Positions 23,655-34,702 of a DNA stretch of 64,000 bases are shown here, one piece after another; the stretch's first letter is position 1; the number at the start of each line of letters is the position of its first letter. The notes under the pieces are model-generated. The model saw only the letters and a program-made list of their open reading frames with translations. It ran no database searches and was not told the DNA's origin. Position numbers and translations under genes: made by a program. The stretch is from Dillenia suffruticosa (lineage: Eukaryota > Streptophyta > Magnoliopsida > Dilleniales > Dilleniaceae): contig JAVTVX010000010.1 of the NCBI GenBank assembly GCA_033439265.1, forward strand, positions 21,937,056-22,001,055, in the 5' to 3' direction.

Positions 23655-26600
23655 TTAGTCACACACACCAGATTTGCTCCTCAGATGCTCCTTGAAGTCC
23701 ATGATATCACCCTCCCATCTAGTCACAGCTTGATTCTCACACACCCATATCTCATGTGCAACCTGGTTTATAAGCCTGAAATCATGACTAACAAGAACCA
23801 TTCCGCCATCCCACTCATTTAATGCTTCTGCAAGTGAGTCTATGGTTTCAATGTCCAGATGGTTGGTAGGCTCATCGAGTAACAGCAAGTGGGGCTGCCT
23901 CCAAGCTAACCAAGCAAAAATCACCCTACTTCTTTGCCCATCAGACAGGTTCTTCATAGGCATTATCTGTGCTTTGCCTGTCAGACCAAACTTCCCAATT
24001 GCTGCCCTCATCCTTTCTTCTTCATTTCCAGTATACTCCTTCATCATGAACTGCAATGCTGACATTTCCAGATCCAGTTTCTCAGCCAAGTGCTGATGGA
24101 ACTGGGCAATCCTCAGGTGGTTGTGCCGGCGTACCATGCCATCAAGAGGAACAAGTTCCCCTGTCATCAGCTTCAGCAGTGTACTCTTTCCAGCTCCATT
24201 GGGTCCAACCAGTGCTATCCTCGAGTCAAGATCTACCCCAAAGTCAAGGTTCTTGTAGATGAGATTATCAGGGGCGTAGCCAAATGTGACCTCCACAAAC
24301 TGCAGCACTGGTGGTGGAAGCTTACCCACATCAGTAAAGCGGAAAACCAAGACCTTGTCTCTAGCAACCTTCTCCGTGAGGCCGCCCCGTTCCATCTTTG
24401 CCAGTGTCTTTTCTTTGCTCTGTGCCTGACGAGCTAACTTAGCCGATCCATGTCCAAATCTAGCAATATATTCCTTCATGGAAGCGATCTGCTCCTGCTC
24501 CCATTTGTATTGCTTCATCTGGTTCTCTTCAAGTTCAGCACGAGTTTGAACATATTGGTCATAATTGCCAGTGTATGGTTTCAGTTTCTTGTTTTGCATG
24601 TGAATGATATTTGTGCAGACCCCATTCAGAAAATCCTGTGAATGTGATACCACGACAAGTATACGATCAAATTTCTTCAAAGTTTCCTCCAACCAGACAC
24701 AAGCCTCCAGATCTGTACATATGCAATATAATAGACCATTAACAACACTTATATAGGAGAAAAAGAAACTAAAAACACTAGAAAAAGAGATTAACGGCTG
24801 CAGATACGCTTGACCTCTGCCATTATGTGAATTTTACAACAAAGCCAACAGGATAGAAAGCCTATGATGAACTATAGAACTTAGAAACGGCTATTGTCAC
24901 TTACATGCGTCTCATACCACAAACAAACCTATCATATAGAAAACTTTCCTTCTTACCCCATTGCTTCAAAAGCCATGTACTTCAAGAACATAACACGGTG
25001 TGAGTGGCATTTCCACTCCAGATAATTTCTTTTTGATATATACTATTAGAATAATTGCCCCCAGTTGCTCTGCTCAGTTGCTTCCCATAGGTTATGATGA
25101 AGTAATAATGTATATATATACACGTACATATATATAGCATAACGTATGTACATAGATACATATATTTTGTTCAATAGAACATATTTACAAATATACTTGC
25201 ACAAAGTACCTTGCACAGAGTATCATAAGCATATGTTAAACAATTTTTCTGCAAATGCAATACCACCACCTAACCAAGAACATTCTAGAACTGATGCCGC
25301 AAGAAGAATATCCAGTCACTGTTTCTGTAATTTAATGGTTTTAAAAGAGCTAGTAATGATACTGTTGCGCTTGCTTGATAATGAATAATGGGTGCAAGAT
25401 TGAAGTCCATCCAACAACACAAAATCTCATAATGATGACACAGGCTTACTGCTGAATGTGTGCTCAAAAGTACAAATGAGTTAACAAAGTAAAATAAAAG
25501 GCTAGGATTAAAAAAAAAAAAAAAAAAAAAAAAAGAGTTTTAAATCCTGATTTTCAACGGCCCCCCCTGCCCTTCAAACACAACACTCCCACCCCCCCCC
25601 CCCCAAAAAAATGTGCACCAGGGCAGATTTATTCTTAGCCCAATGTATCACTACTAGGGAAAGGAAAATAGATTGGAGCACCAGGGATATCCGTAACACT
25701 TACCAAGATGATTGGTGGGCTCATCAAGTAATAAGATGGTTGGATTCATGAACAAAGCCCTTGCAAGCGCAATCCTCATCCTCCAACCACCAGAAAAATC
25801 TCGAGTGGCCTTTGCTTGCATCTTCTTGTTGAAACCAAGACCATACAAGATTTCAGCAGCTCGCTTCTCAGCAGTTGAAGTATCCATGGCTTCAAGGCGT
25901 TCATAAATACGATCGAGGGCTTCCCCACCACCATCATCCTATGGCCCCATGGGCAATAACATCTCAGAACAGTTTCTCAGAATAAAAATAGAAAACTAGT
26001 AGATTTAACTATCGTCAGGAAGCATACCTGTTGTGCCAAGATTTCAGCTTCTTTCTCTAATTTCAATCTCTCCTCATCACAACTTATAACAGCCTCGAGT
26101 GCAGACATGTCAGATGCTTCAATCTCCCTAGTTAAGTGATATATATCCATGTGTTCCGGAATGGGGAGTTCACAGAGCCCTATTGCTGTTAGGAGGGTAG
26201 ATTTTCCACAGCCATTCAACCCAAGCAAACCATAACGCCTGGATGAAAGAATTGGGAAGATTCACATCATTATTAACAAAGCAAATACACGACCAATCAA
26301 TTGTCATAATATAAAGATGAAGTTCACCAACCTTCCATAATTAAGTTCTAATTCAGAGTCCACAATGAGATCGTGTCCATGGAAAGTAACTGACAAGGAC
26401 TCGATCTGCATCGAAAAATAAAAGAAAAATTATCATCTGTCATGCTTAAGAAAATCAGCCAGCACCCCATAAAATTTTGCTCCTCGCAAATGGCTACTCA
26501 AGAAATTTTATCAACTAATTGAAGACAAATCCAAAATTTTTGAAGATCTACTCAAGCAGCATATTATATCTAAAACCTCGAATAATTGCAAGAAAAAAAT

Positions 26601-27278
26601 CAGACAAAAATAAACTACGCAAAATCTCTAAGTACTGGAATGACACCGGATTCAACAAACTAGCAACATCCTCACATCAGTTCCACAAAGATCAGGACAA
26701 ACCCTCAACTTACTAAGGCTTTAAGTAAGTTCAAACATTCTAAGCAAACCAATCTCTTATTCATCGTAACAAACCTTAAGAGTCCAAAATCTATCACTCC
26801 ATAGCACTCATTCTTTCCAATATTCTAGCTTTTCTTTTACTGGGTCATCCAAGGCCAACCTTTTTTTTTTTAAAATATTGAACTTCTGAGGAAACAAATG
26901 CTACAAACTAATGATGTCTTAAAATGCAATATAAATCGAAAGATTTAAAACACAGATAATTCGTATACAAACCTAAAAATAATACAAAGCAACATGCAAA
27001 ATAAAACGAAAGCCCTAAATTACTTATGAAAAAATATTAAATCGGAAGAAGCATACGCGAATATCTCTGGAGAGAGGATGAGAACAGAGAACCCCAGTGC
27101 AAGTCCGATCTGAAATGGTAAGAGCATCGACTCCGATTGCCAACTTATCAACGCCACCTCCGTTCGACAACGCCGCAACCTTGGATGACGCTGCAGCAGC
27201 CGCCGCCTTCCCTCCTCTCTTGGCAGCTGCAGCTGCTTTCTTCTGTGCTGCCTTCTTTTTGCTTGCGTCTGACACCAT
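23655..27278 (-). CDS. ABCF1: ABC transporter F family member 1 (GCN20-type soluble ABC ATPase)
   Basis: Five coding exons on the minus strand: 27278-27057, 26405-26332, 26238-26028, 25938-25704 and 24712-23655. They encode 599 aa; Arabidopsis ABCF1 is about 595. ABCF proteins have two nucleotide-binding domains and no membrane domain and act on ribosomes or eIF2-alpha kinase signalling. The Lys/Ala-rich N-terminus ([20 protein letters not shown]) is typical. NBD1 has Walker A GLNGCGKS (105-112), signature FSGGW (217-221) and Walker B LLLDEP (238-243). The linker of about 80 residues is charged and coiled. NBD2 has GPNGAGKS (417-424), LSDGQ (503-507) and LLLLDEP (523-529). All ATPase residues are present. 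A likely 90-bp 5' UTR intron lies at 27292-27381. The gene is divergent from the uL18 gene. An Ala-coded GC-rich segment gives antisense shadow ORFs at 27097-27349. Confidence 0.96.
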
Positions 27279-27565
27279 CTTCGAGAAGCTTCTACAACCC
27301 ACAAACACAAAGTTGGGAGAAAAACCATCAACATAAGAAACCGATCTAGGGTTTCACTAGAGGGAGAAAGAGAGAGTAAACCTGAGACAGATTTGAGATC
27401 TGATGTTGATCACAGATCGATAGAGGAAATTAGGATTCCAGAATTTCCGTTTCTTCAATGAGATGGAGAAAAAGAATGCCAAGTGCGAGTTGTGAACAGG
27501 CGGTTTGAGAGGACAAGCGGGGGCGTGGGAGTTCGATCAGTATTTAAAAGCGAGATACTGAGATC

Positions 27566-27596
<31 letters not shown>

Positions 27597-27893
27597 AGGG
27601 ATAGGGAGAGAGAGGAAAGGACAAAAATCGAAATAATAGATGGGACCGAAACACACGCGTCCTTCTAAAACGCTCGCGTGTGGAGTGTCATTCGGGTTCT
27701 ACGTTTCCTGTGATTCTTGTAAGACGATTTTTCAACAAAGGCTTCGGATTTTCTTAGTTTCGTGTTTGAACCAAACTTCAAATCTGCAATGTGGCCTAAT
27801 TACCATCAGCTCAGGCAAAACCGAAACGGCGTCGTATTGACCAATTGATTAGTTAAACTCCACCACGTCAATTTTAATGGCGGTGGAATTAAT

Positions 27894-27936
27894 TGGGCCG
27901 AAGTGGGCCATCTTTTTTAGGTAATTTTAGGGCCCA
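27894..27936 (+). promoter_or_regulatory. cluster of three site II (TGGGCC) elements in the divergent ABCF1-uL18 promoter
   Basis: TGGGCC occurs at 27894-27899 and 27904-27909, and its reverse complement GGCCCA at 27931-27936. Site II elements (TGGGCY) are bound by TCP factors and are enriched in promoters of plant ribosomal protein and other translation genes. They lie about 30-150 bp upstream of the apparent first exon of the uL18 gene. They may also serve the ABCF1-like gene, whose leader lies about 500 bp away on the other strand. Confidence 0.65.
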
Positions 27937-27959
27937 AATTGGGTTTCGGAAAGCCTTAA

Positions 27960-28065
27960 AGATCAGCTCCCTCTATCGCCTTGCGGGTCAGAGGCTGAGC
28001 AACAAGCAATCCCAACCTCGTCTCTAAAAACAATCATCCACATCCCAGGTAAACTTCGTCAACAT

Positions 28066-28107
<42 letters not shown>

Positions 28108-28940
28108 GTATTATTTGTATTTGCTTCTTTTAAAGCGTTTTTTGTCTTCCGCTCTGCGTATTAAATGTTTGGCCAAATGTCACAATGAAACGCTGACAAG
28201 ATGAATTATGTATGCAATCTGTCTATAACTGTTAATGTTGTAAAAGACTGGTATGAGAAGAACTGAAATGTTATTTTTCAAAAAAATTGTTTTTTTCTCA
28301 GCAAAACTCCCAGTTCCAAGCCAAACCCTCTTCCCAAATTTCAGCAACTTGATTTCATAAGTCGCAAATTTTTTATTTTCCAACTTTCGGGACAGATGCG
28401 TGATTGGGTTCGGTTGAGGTTTCACCTTGCGTTGGAAAAATGTTATACTAAAGCCTTATTGCTACAGCTGCTGTGGAGACTTGTCTTAATTGTCAAAATT
28501 GAGTTGCTTTAGAATCTTGATACTTAAGTTGAACGGTATAGGAGAAAGGTTCTTGATTTACTTCTCTAACGCTGCCTGATATTTTTCTCTTTTGGGTGGA
28601 TTTGGTTCCCACAACCGCAAGATAAGTTTAATAATCACCGACGGCAACCTGTCAATTTTACGTTAGTGAACCTTCCCATATTTTAATTTTGATTCTTAGC
28701 TTAGCTGAGTGGTTTAGTTCTACTGGCTTTTTCCCCCCTTCAATTTCAGTGAATTTCCATTTTAGCTTTCCGGTACTTTTGTGACTTGTCAGACTCTTTA
28801 ATTGTGTTTTACTTGATCTTCACATGCAGAAGGGACAACAGTTAAAATGTTGGAGGGTATCAGCAGACATTACAGCTCTTAAACTTGGCTGCAGAACTCG
28901 AAGGGATCCTCGGAGAATTATATTACATTTACTTGGACAG
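27960..28940 (+). other. probable non-coding 5' exons of the uL18 gene
   Basis: A first exon ending at 28048 (CATCCCAG before GTAAAC) has the layout of a short leader exon downstream of the site II cluster. A second candidate exon, 28830-28940, lies between CACATGCAG and GTTCTG. It contains an 11-codon upstream ORF starting at the ATG in AAAATGTTGG (stop TAA). The start of exon 1 and the acceptor of the coding exon are not determined. A CT run at about 28072-28103 lies in the first intron. Confidence 0.4.
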
Positions 28941-29973
28941 GTTCTGAGGTGGACCTTATTCCCTCTCCTTCCACATTGCTTCTTGATTGTTAAAATGAAC
29001 ATCATGATTTACTGATCTGCAAAGGATTACACTGATGTTGTGATGCTATAACTTCCCACTGTGTGGACTCTTTTTTGGTTCATTTTGCATTGTTATCACT
29101 TTCTTGTGATGAAAATGAAAGGTGGGAGGTGTTATTGTTTCACCTCTGTCTTGCTAGCTGATTCAGTGCAAATGAATAACTTTTGACATTCGAAGTTTTG
29201 TGTTCCATAATAAGAAAATAAAAAGATTTACTGGACTTTGCTCTAACCAACTAATATCTGTAGAAATAGGAAATTTGAATGAAAATTAGGTTTGGGTTTT
29301 CACTTTCTGCATGGGAAGTTACAGGACAGGAAAAGTTATCTTTATTCCCTGTACTTCATTCAACATGCATCTGGAATGAAAGCTTTAAGAGTAATAGGTG
29401 TTTCATAGTGCCACATCAGAATATTGTGGCCTTAAATTTGTCTTGCTACTAGTTTATTCCTCATCCCATTGCTACTTAGCTTTACCAGCTTTAACATTCC
29501 TTGGCATATTTCTCAATTTCTCCCTCAGATTACCAAGTCTCATAACTATTGGCAGAGAATGATGCAAAGTGGACTTGATTGAAACTTAACCCGAGTGCAA
29601 ATTTTCCTTTCCCCAATGTGGAAGTAAAGTTGCAGAGTTATTTCTTTATCGTAGGAGAATACACTAATTTATAAGAATGACTTTTGACTGCTGTCGCTTG
29701 GAAATTTTCTGTTATATGAATGTGTCCATTTTGTTTTTAGGCTGAGAATAACTCAACAGTTTGTGACAAATATTTTGTGCCTAGCAGAAGGGCTTAGTCA
29801 GGTCCTTTCTTATGTTGCACCTGAAAGTCAGCTTACCAAGACATGAATTGTTTTTCTCTGAATTATTTCTTGCTTTATTTTTATCTACACATCATCCTTT
29901 GTGTCCACTATTTGTTTCTTATATTCATTAAAGCTAATGCAAATTCAAAACTGAATATTTGGGCTGTCAAAGG

Positions 29974-30354
29974 ATGACAGTTTTGAAGAGGTATGTCCTA
30001 AGGCTGTTCATATCAATAAAGTACATCACAGCTAATGTGGTAGACAGAAACAATGGGAGGATTGTTGCAACTGCGTCAACAGTGGAGCATGCACTGAAGG
30101 AAACGTTTGAATGTGGTCGCACATGCAATGCCAAGGCAGCCACAGTCGTCGGAGAAGTCTTGGCAATGCGACTCAAGGTGGAGGGCCTTGAAGATGGACA
30201 AGGCAGAGGAATCCATGCTGATGTCAACAAAGAGATTGAGAAGAAAGGCTTCCAAAGCAGCACCAAGGTTTGGGCTGTTGTGAATGCCCTAAGAAACAAC
30301 GGCATCAAAATCATTCTTGATGATAATGAAAATTCTTCCCAAGAAAGGTACTAG
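29974..30354 (+). CDS. ribosomal protein uL18 family (L18p/L5e-like, probably mitochondrial)
   Basis: A 126-aa protein starting MTVLKRYVLRLFISIKYITA, with NVVDRNNGRIVATASTVEH, CGRTCNAKAATVVGEVLAMR and KVWAVVNALRNNGIKII following. This is the short plant uL18-like family ('Ribosomal L18p/L5e family protein', as Arabidopsis At5g27820 from memory). uL18 binds 5S rRNA in the central protuberance of the large subunit. A shortened protein with a basic, hydrophobic N-terminus suits an organellar, probably mitochondrial, ribosome, but no classical presequence is obvious. The start at 29974 is the first ATG; the frame stays open a little upstream without another ATG. The coding part appears to be a single exon. 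Promoter elements typical of ribosomal genes lie 2 kb upstream, beyond long leader introns. Confidence 0.88.
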   Translation: MTVLKRYVLRLFISIKYITANVVDRNNGRIVATASTVEHALKETFECGRTCNAKAATVVGEVLAMRLKVEGLEDGQGRGIHADVNKEIEKKGFQSSTKVWAVVNALRNNGIKIILDDNENSSQERY

Positions 30355-30466
30355 TGTTCTTCGTTCGCAATTTATGCATCATCCTGTCCACCCACCTCTG
30401 TCCATGCTTGTATTTTGGACTGTAGTTTTACTTCCATTTGTGTGATCGGTATAGTTATGATCTTTT

Positions 30467-30680
30467 TATTTCCCTTTTGTTTTGTTTTTTTTTTTTTTTT
30501 GTATTATACCAATCAGTATCCAGAGTCTTGCTCCGATTAATCTGGTCTGATACTTGCAGTGGCCCATTTAAGGGGGTTATACTCCTAACGTAGTCTGTTT
30601 TATGCCCAAGTTGTGAGTTAAATTTGTGATTTTAGTTAAAAGATAGTATCACGTCCCATTAGATTTTCCTTTTTCTGTTG
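30467..30680 (-). mobile_element. SINE-family copy (reverse orientation)
   Basis: It starts with poly(T) (30485-30500, tail in reverse), then GTATTATACCAATCAGTATC, CTCCGATTAATCTGGTCTGA and CTTGCAGTGG. The 17933-18100 SINE, reverse-complemented, has counterparts to all of these in the same order. The tRNA-like head is at 30590-30660. The flanks ATTTCCCTTTTGTTTTG and ATTTTCCTTTTTCTGTTG are similar and may be an eroded target duplication. Confidence 0.6.
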
Positions 30681-30914
30681 AAAAAAATGGGAAGATAACC
30701 ATTCTGTATATGAGTATGGCCTGTTAGATCTATGTATGTAAGCATTGCTGTTCTGCAAGCAATTCTTTGGCTTATGGACGTGGTGGCCCATCTACTGGTC
30801 CAATTCATCGAAATGGGCCGAGATGCCCAACCAGAAGCCCAAGTTCTAAATGGGCTCTCATCCTGAAATTTTAATTTATTGATCATGGGACAATAATGCA
30901 CCAAAAGCACATTC

Positions 30915-30962
30915 GAAGTGTCAAATGTAAGTCCACCAAAAAAAAAGAAGTGTCAAATGTAA
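30915..30962. repeat. micro-insertion: 16 bp GTCCACC-A9 between perfect 16-bp repeats
   Basis: GAAGTGTCAAATGTAA is present perfectly at 30915-30930 and 30947-30962. Only GTCCACC plus nine A lies between. This is the cleanest of the four tail-only retroposition-like insertions in the window. Confidence 0.7.
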
Positions 30963-31226
30963 TCTATTTGTCAGATCGTTGTACCACCAGGTCAGGCAGG
31001 CCATTCACTTCCCACTCGTGTTTTCTAACATGTGGGCCCTTATTGGGTATTATGAAATTATGACATATCGAGGTTCACTGACAAAATTACCCCTTGCGCA
31101 TCATTGCAGGAATCAAAGATTTTGAAATGAAACTGTTCGGAGATGACTTTTGCACCAAGTTGACCCGCCAAATTCTTCTTCGGCACTTCCTATTCTACTC
31201 CGATTCATGCTTTGAGAAATCACTGA

Positions 31227-31228
<2 letters not shown>

Positions 31229-31263
<35 letters not shown>
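31229..31263. repeat. 35-bp poly(T) tract
   Basis: A run of 35 T followed by CTTTTTC blocks. The 61-aa ORF over it is low-complexity polyphenylalanine and is not a gene. Confidence 0.95.
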
Positions 31264-34200
31264 CTTTTTCTTTTTCTAACACATAAAAAAATTCGTACCT
31301 GAGATATTTACAAGGGAAAGAGAAGACAACACCACTTAAATAATAAGTCATTGACAAGATCATCGTACATCCGTACACCCGCCGGTTAGGGTGCCCAGTA
31401 CTAGTGAAACCCTGTTTCTGCTTTCCTTCGAATCAATAATTCAGATGTTTGTATTCCTTCCCTCCATGCAAAGGAAAAAAAAAAAAAAAATTGCTTATCA
31501 TGTTAATTTGAATACTAAAAACAGAAAAGGAAACGTAGAATTTTTCGGGTTGGGCATCTATAATTTCTATACTATAGATTTTTCATCCTAAAAATTGGGG
31601 GGGGGGAAGATGTAGAGATTGAATCTTCAATACCACAAGGACAGAATGGAAATCAATCATATATAACAATAGAGCTTGTTCATTTGATCCCATAAAACCT
31701 TCAATCTAATTTTGTAAGAAAGCTAGTATAGGTAGTACCAAGTTTAGTCCCTTATGATTGAACATGCTAGTGAAGTGGTGATTCTAATTAATTATATGCA
31801 ATGTGGACATTCTCCGATCCCTAATTCTTTACCAAGGAAAAGAGAGCAAATAAAAGTAAAACACATTGTTGTAATAAAGGGCTATAATCCCTGCCCCACA
31901 ACATGCGAGAGTCCAATTGGGACATTTTTCTTGGCCTTGTTGGGAAGTAAAAGAAGAAACAAGGCAATGCCGTCCGGCCGAAAAGGAAAAAAATTTAAAA
32001 ATTATAAACACTACGTTTAAAGAGCAAGGTCTCTGAAGTCTCCTCTCTTTACTTTTGTTCTTTTCCTCTTTGCGCTTGCAACCCCTATGTCGTATAGGTC
32101 GTTGCACTCCAAAACATTACTTTCACCAATTCACACGGATGAGTTGTATCCTTAAGAAACGGAACCTAAATTATTGCTATCTTGGATGTGTCTGCTCAAC
32201 TTGCTCTCTCTCTCTCTCTCTCTCAAGATGCCTCTAGCTGGGAGATGTCATGAACCCAGTCTGGTAGACTTTACTCGAAGAAAACGAGGATGAGAATAGT
32301 TATTATATCGAGGATAAATTGAATTATGGAAAAAGGAGATAAAGGACACCCAACTTTGATTATCGCAGCTTTACGGTACGTTTGGACAGAAGCTTTTGAT
32401 CGGAAAATGAAGATAGGAATGATTTTTAAAGAATCCACCCACAAAGTAATTAATTAAAAGGAAGAGAAAGGGAGAGTTTTTATAAAACTCTTTAAATTTA
32501 ATTTTTTTAATTTCGCTAAAACAATAAGTTTTGAAGAAAGAAAATTTTCTTTTAAAATTATAAATATTAAATTTATTTTTATACCACCTATTTTAAAACT
32601 TAAATAAAAAATAGAAAAAATAAAATAATAAATTTATGTATTTTTTAATTATATTTTCTCTCTTTCTCTGATCTAACCAAATCGTAATTTTTTATTTTAT
32701 TTTAATTTTTCTCCCTTTCATATCACTATTTTGTTACCAAATTTGATTTTTAATTGTACCTCCTTTTTCTTCCTTTTTCTATATGTTTTTTCCCTTTCCT
32801 TTGCCTGAGGTCGTGAAACACACTTTTGGAGAAAAAATGGGAAGACATAAGCTTTTAGAAAAGATTGTTTGAAATCATTTGACGGTAGTATCTCCCCAAT
32901 TAGAGGACCCATTGCACATCATTCGCTTCCAATTAATTGAAAAACGTCTATGTTACCTCAAAACCTTTGCAACCATTTTCTAATAATTGACTCTTCTCCT
33001 TATCTTTACCGATTGAAATTCTAGAAAATTCTAAAAAAACAAGCAAAACCCAAAATTCTCCTTAGGCTATTATTAAGTTCTATGCCAACTCAATTGTCTT
33101 TCATGCCAATCATCTATCAACCTCTGCCTTCAGACATGGTGGTGGTGTGAAAATATCAGAGGACCCTGTTTGGAAATGATCGTCCACCCCATACTACAAA
33201 ACAAATGATCTTTTAGGGGTAGTAAAGCGAGTCGCTATATGCAGTGAAACTTTTAAAAGCCAATGAAATCGTTGCCACAGCCATTTTTTAGGGGAGGCCC
33301 GTCAATGTACAGACCACTGTGTCAAAAATACCAAAGAGAACTCTTGCTGTGCAATCCATGTTTTTGGCCGAACTAAACAGTATGTAGGAGTGAAAGAGTG
33401 GGTAAAATATTATAAATTTTGAAGAATAAATAATATTTTAAAGATTTTTTTGAGAAATTTTAGGAAAGTTTTAGCACTATTCGTGTAATATTATTTTTAA
33501 AATATTGTTAAAACTAGAGTTTTGTTGATATTTTTTTAGTGGAATCTTTAAAAAAATACAAAAAAAATATGCATATTAATTTTTATTCACTAAAACTAAG
33601 GGCAGTCAGGGCAATTATTTCATTAATTTTGAACAAGAAAATAATTTAATATATATTTATAATGACACTTCAATAAATACTGCTAAAAATTTTTAAAAGA
33701 ATTTATAAAATATCATTAAAATCATTTAAAATATTATTTATATTTGTAAAATTATATAATTTTTGCTGCTTCATATCCTTGCATATATATTTCGTTTTCT
33801 AGTATAAACTCCTATTTCACCCATAATTAAACATATTTAATAAATGTATTTAACATGCATAATTTTTTGAACGGTAATCACATATTTCTCCCCATCAATT
33901 GGGGGGGGGGGGAGGGAAGAAGCCCCTTCTTGACGAGGAATCATGTTCATTTCTCAAACAACACAAAAAACTTTCTTGACATGTACAATTCATGGATCAC
34001 ATGAACAGAGGTCAGTAATGATCAACCAGTGAAGGTGAGGGGGAGAGAGAGGGGGGGGGGGGCTTTATTCACATGGAAGTTTGGGGGAATCTAGTAAACT
34101 GCATATTCATTGTGCATGCGGGGTCTTGAAAGTAGGTTTCAGGGAGGAGGACCCCGCACAGATATAAATTTATTTTTGAGGATAGGGAGATTGACGTACT

Positions 34201-34669
34201 CATATCATGAGGTGGAAGACGTATGGAGGACACTGAGTAGGTGCAGTGCAATATTCCAATTCCTTCCCTAAGTCTTTAATTCCGTCACGGCTTCTTTCAA
34301 TATTCAATTAATGGAATACTAAGACTGGAGAGAGGTTCATCGCAACCATGACGGCAATCCATAATCTGTCTCTAAGTCAAGTTTTGTCTATGAAAATAAC
34401 AAGATCTTATATTTGAACTTCAGCACTTGAGACTTCATTGGCTAAACTCTTGGGTTCGGCTTATTAAACATTCGAGCAAACTTTCCACCATAATTATAAA
34501 TTCAAAACTGAATTTGATCGGGTTAGGTGGACTGTCAATCCCTTCTCGAGTATAAGCACAGGGGGTTCAATCATTTTTGTTCATTTAATCATTTGAAGAA
34601 GTGGCAAATGCCCAAAAGACAGAAAGGGGGAAAAAATCAAATGATTGGAGTTCTAATTAAGTAAACAAA

Positions 34670-34702
34670 CCCCCCCCCCCCCCCAAAAAAAAAAAAAAAA
34701 AA
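34670..34702. repeat. C15-A18 homopolymer junction
   Basis: Fifteen C directly abut eighteen A. G runs of 12 at 33901 and about 34052 lie nearby. Such tracts are prone to sequencing-length error and can form i-motif or G-quadruplex structures. Confidence 0.9.

Noticed and set aside
27097-27349. Plus-strand Ala/Ser/Leu-rich ORFs
   Set aside because: Shadow frames opposite the GC-rich Lys/Ala N-terminus of the ABCF1-like gene.
31094-31279. 61-aa ORF ending in polyphenylalanine
   Set aside because: Produced by the 35-T tract.
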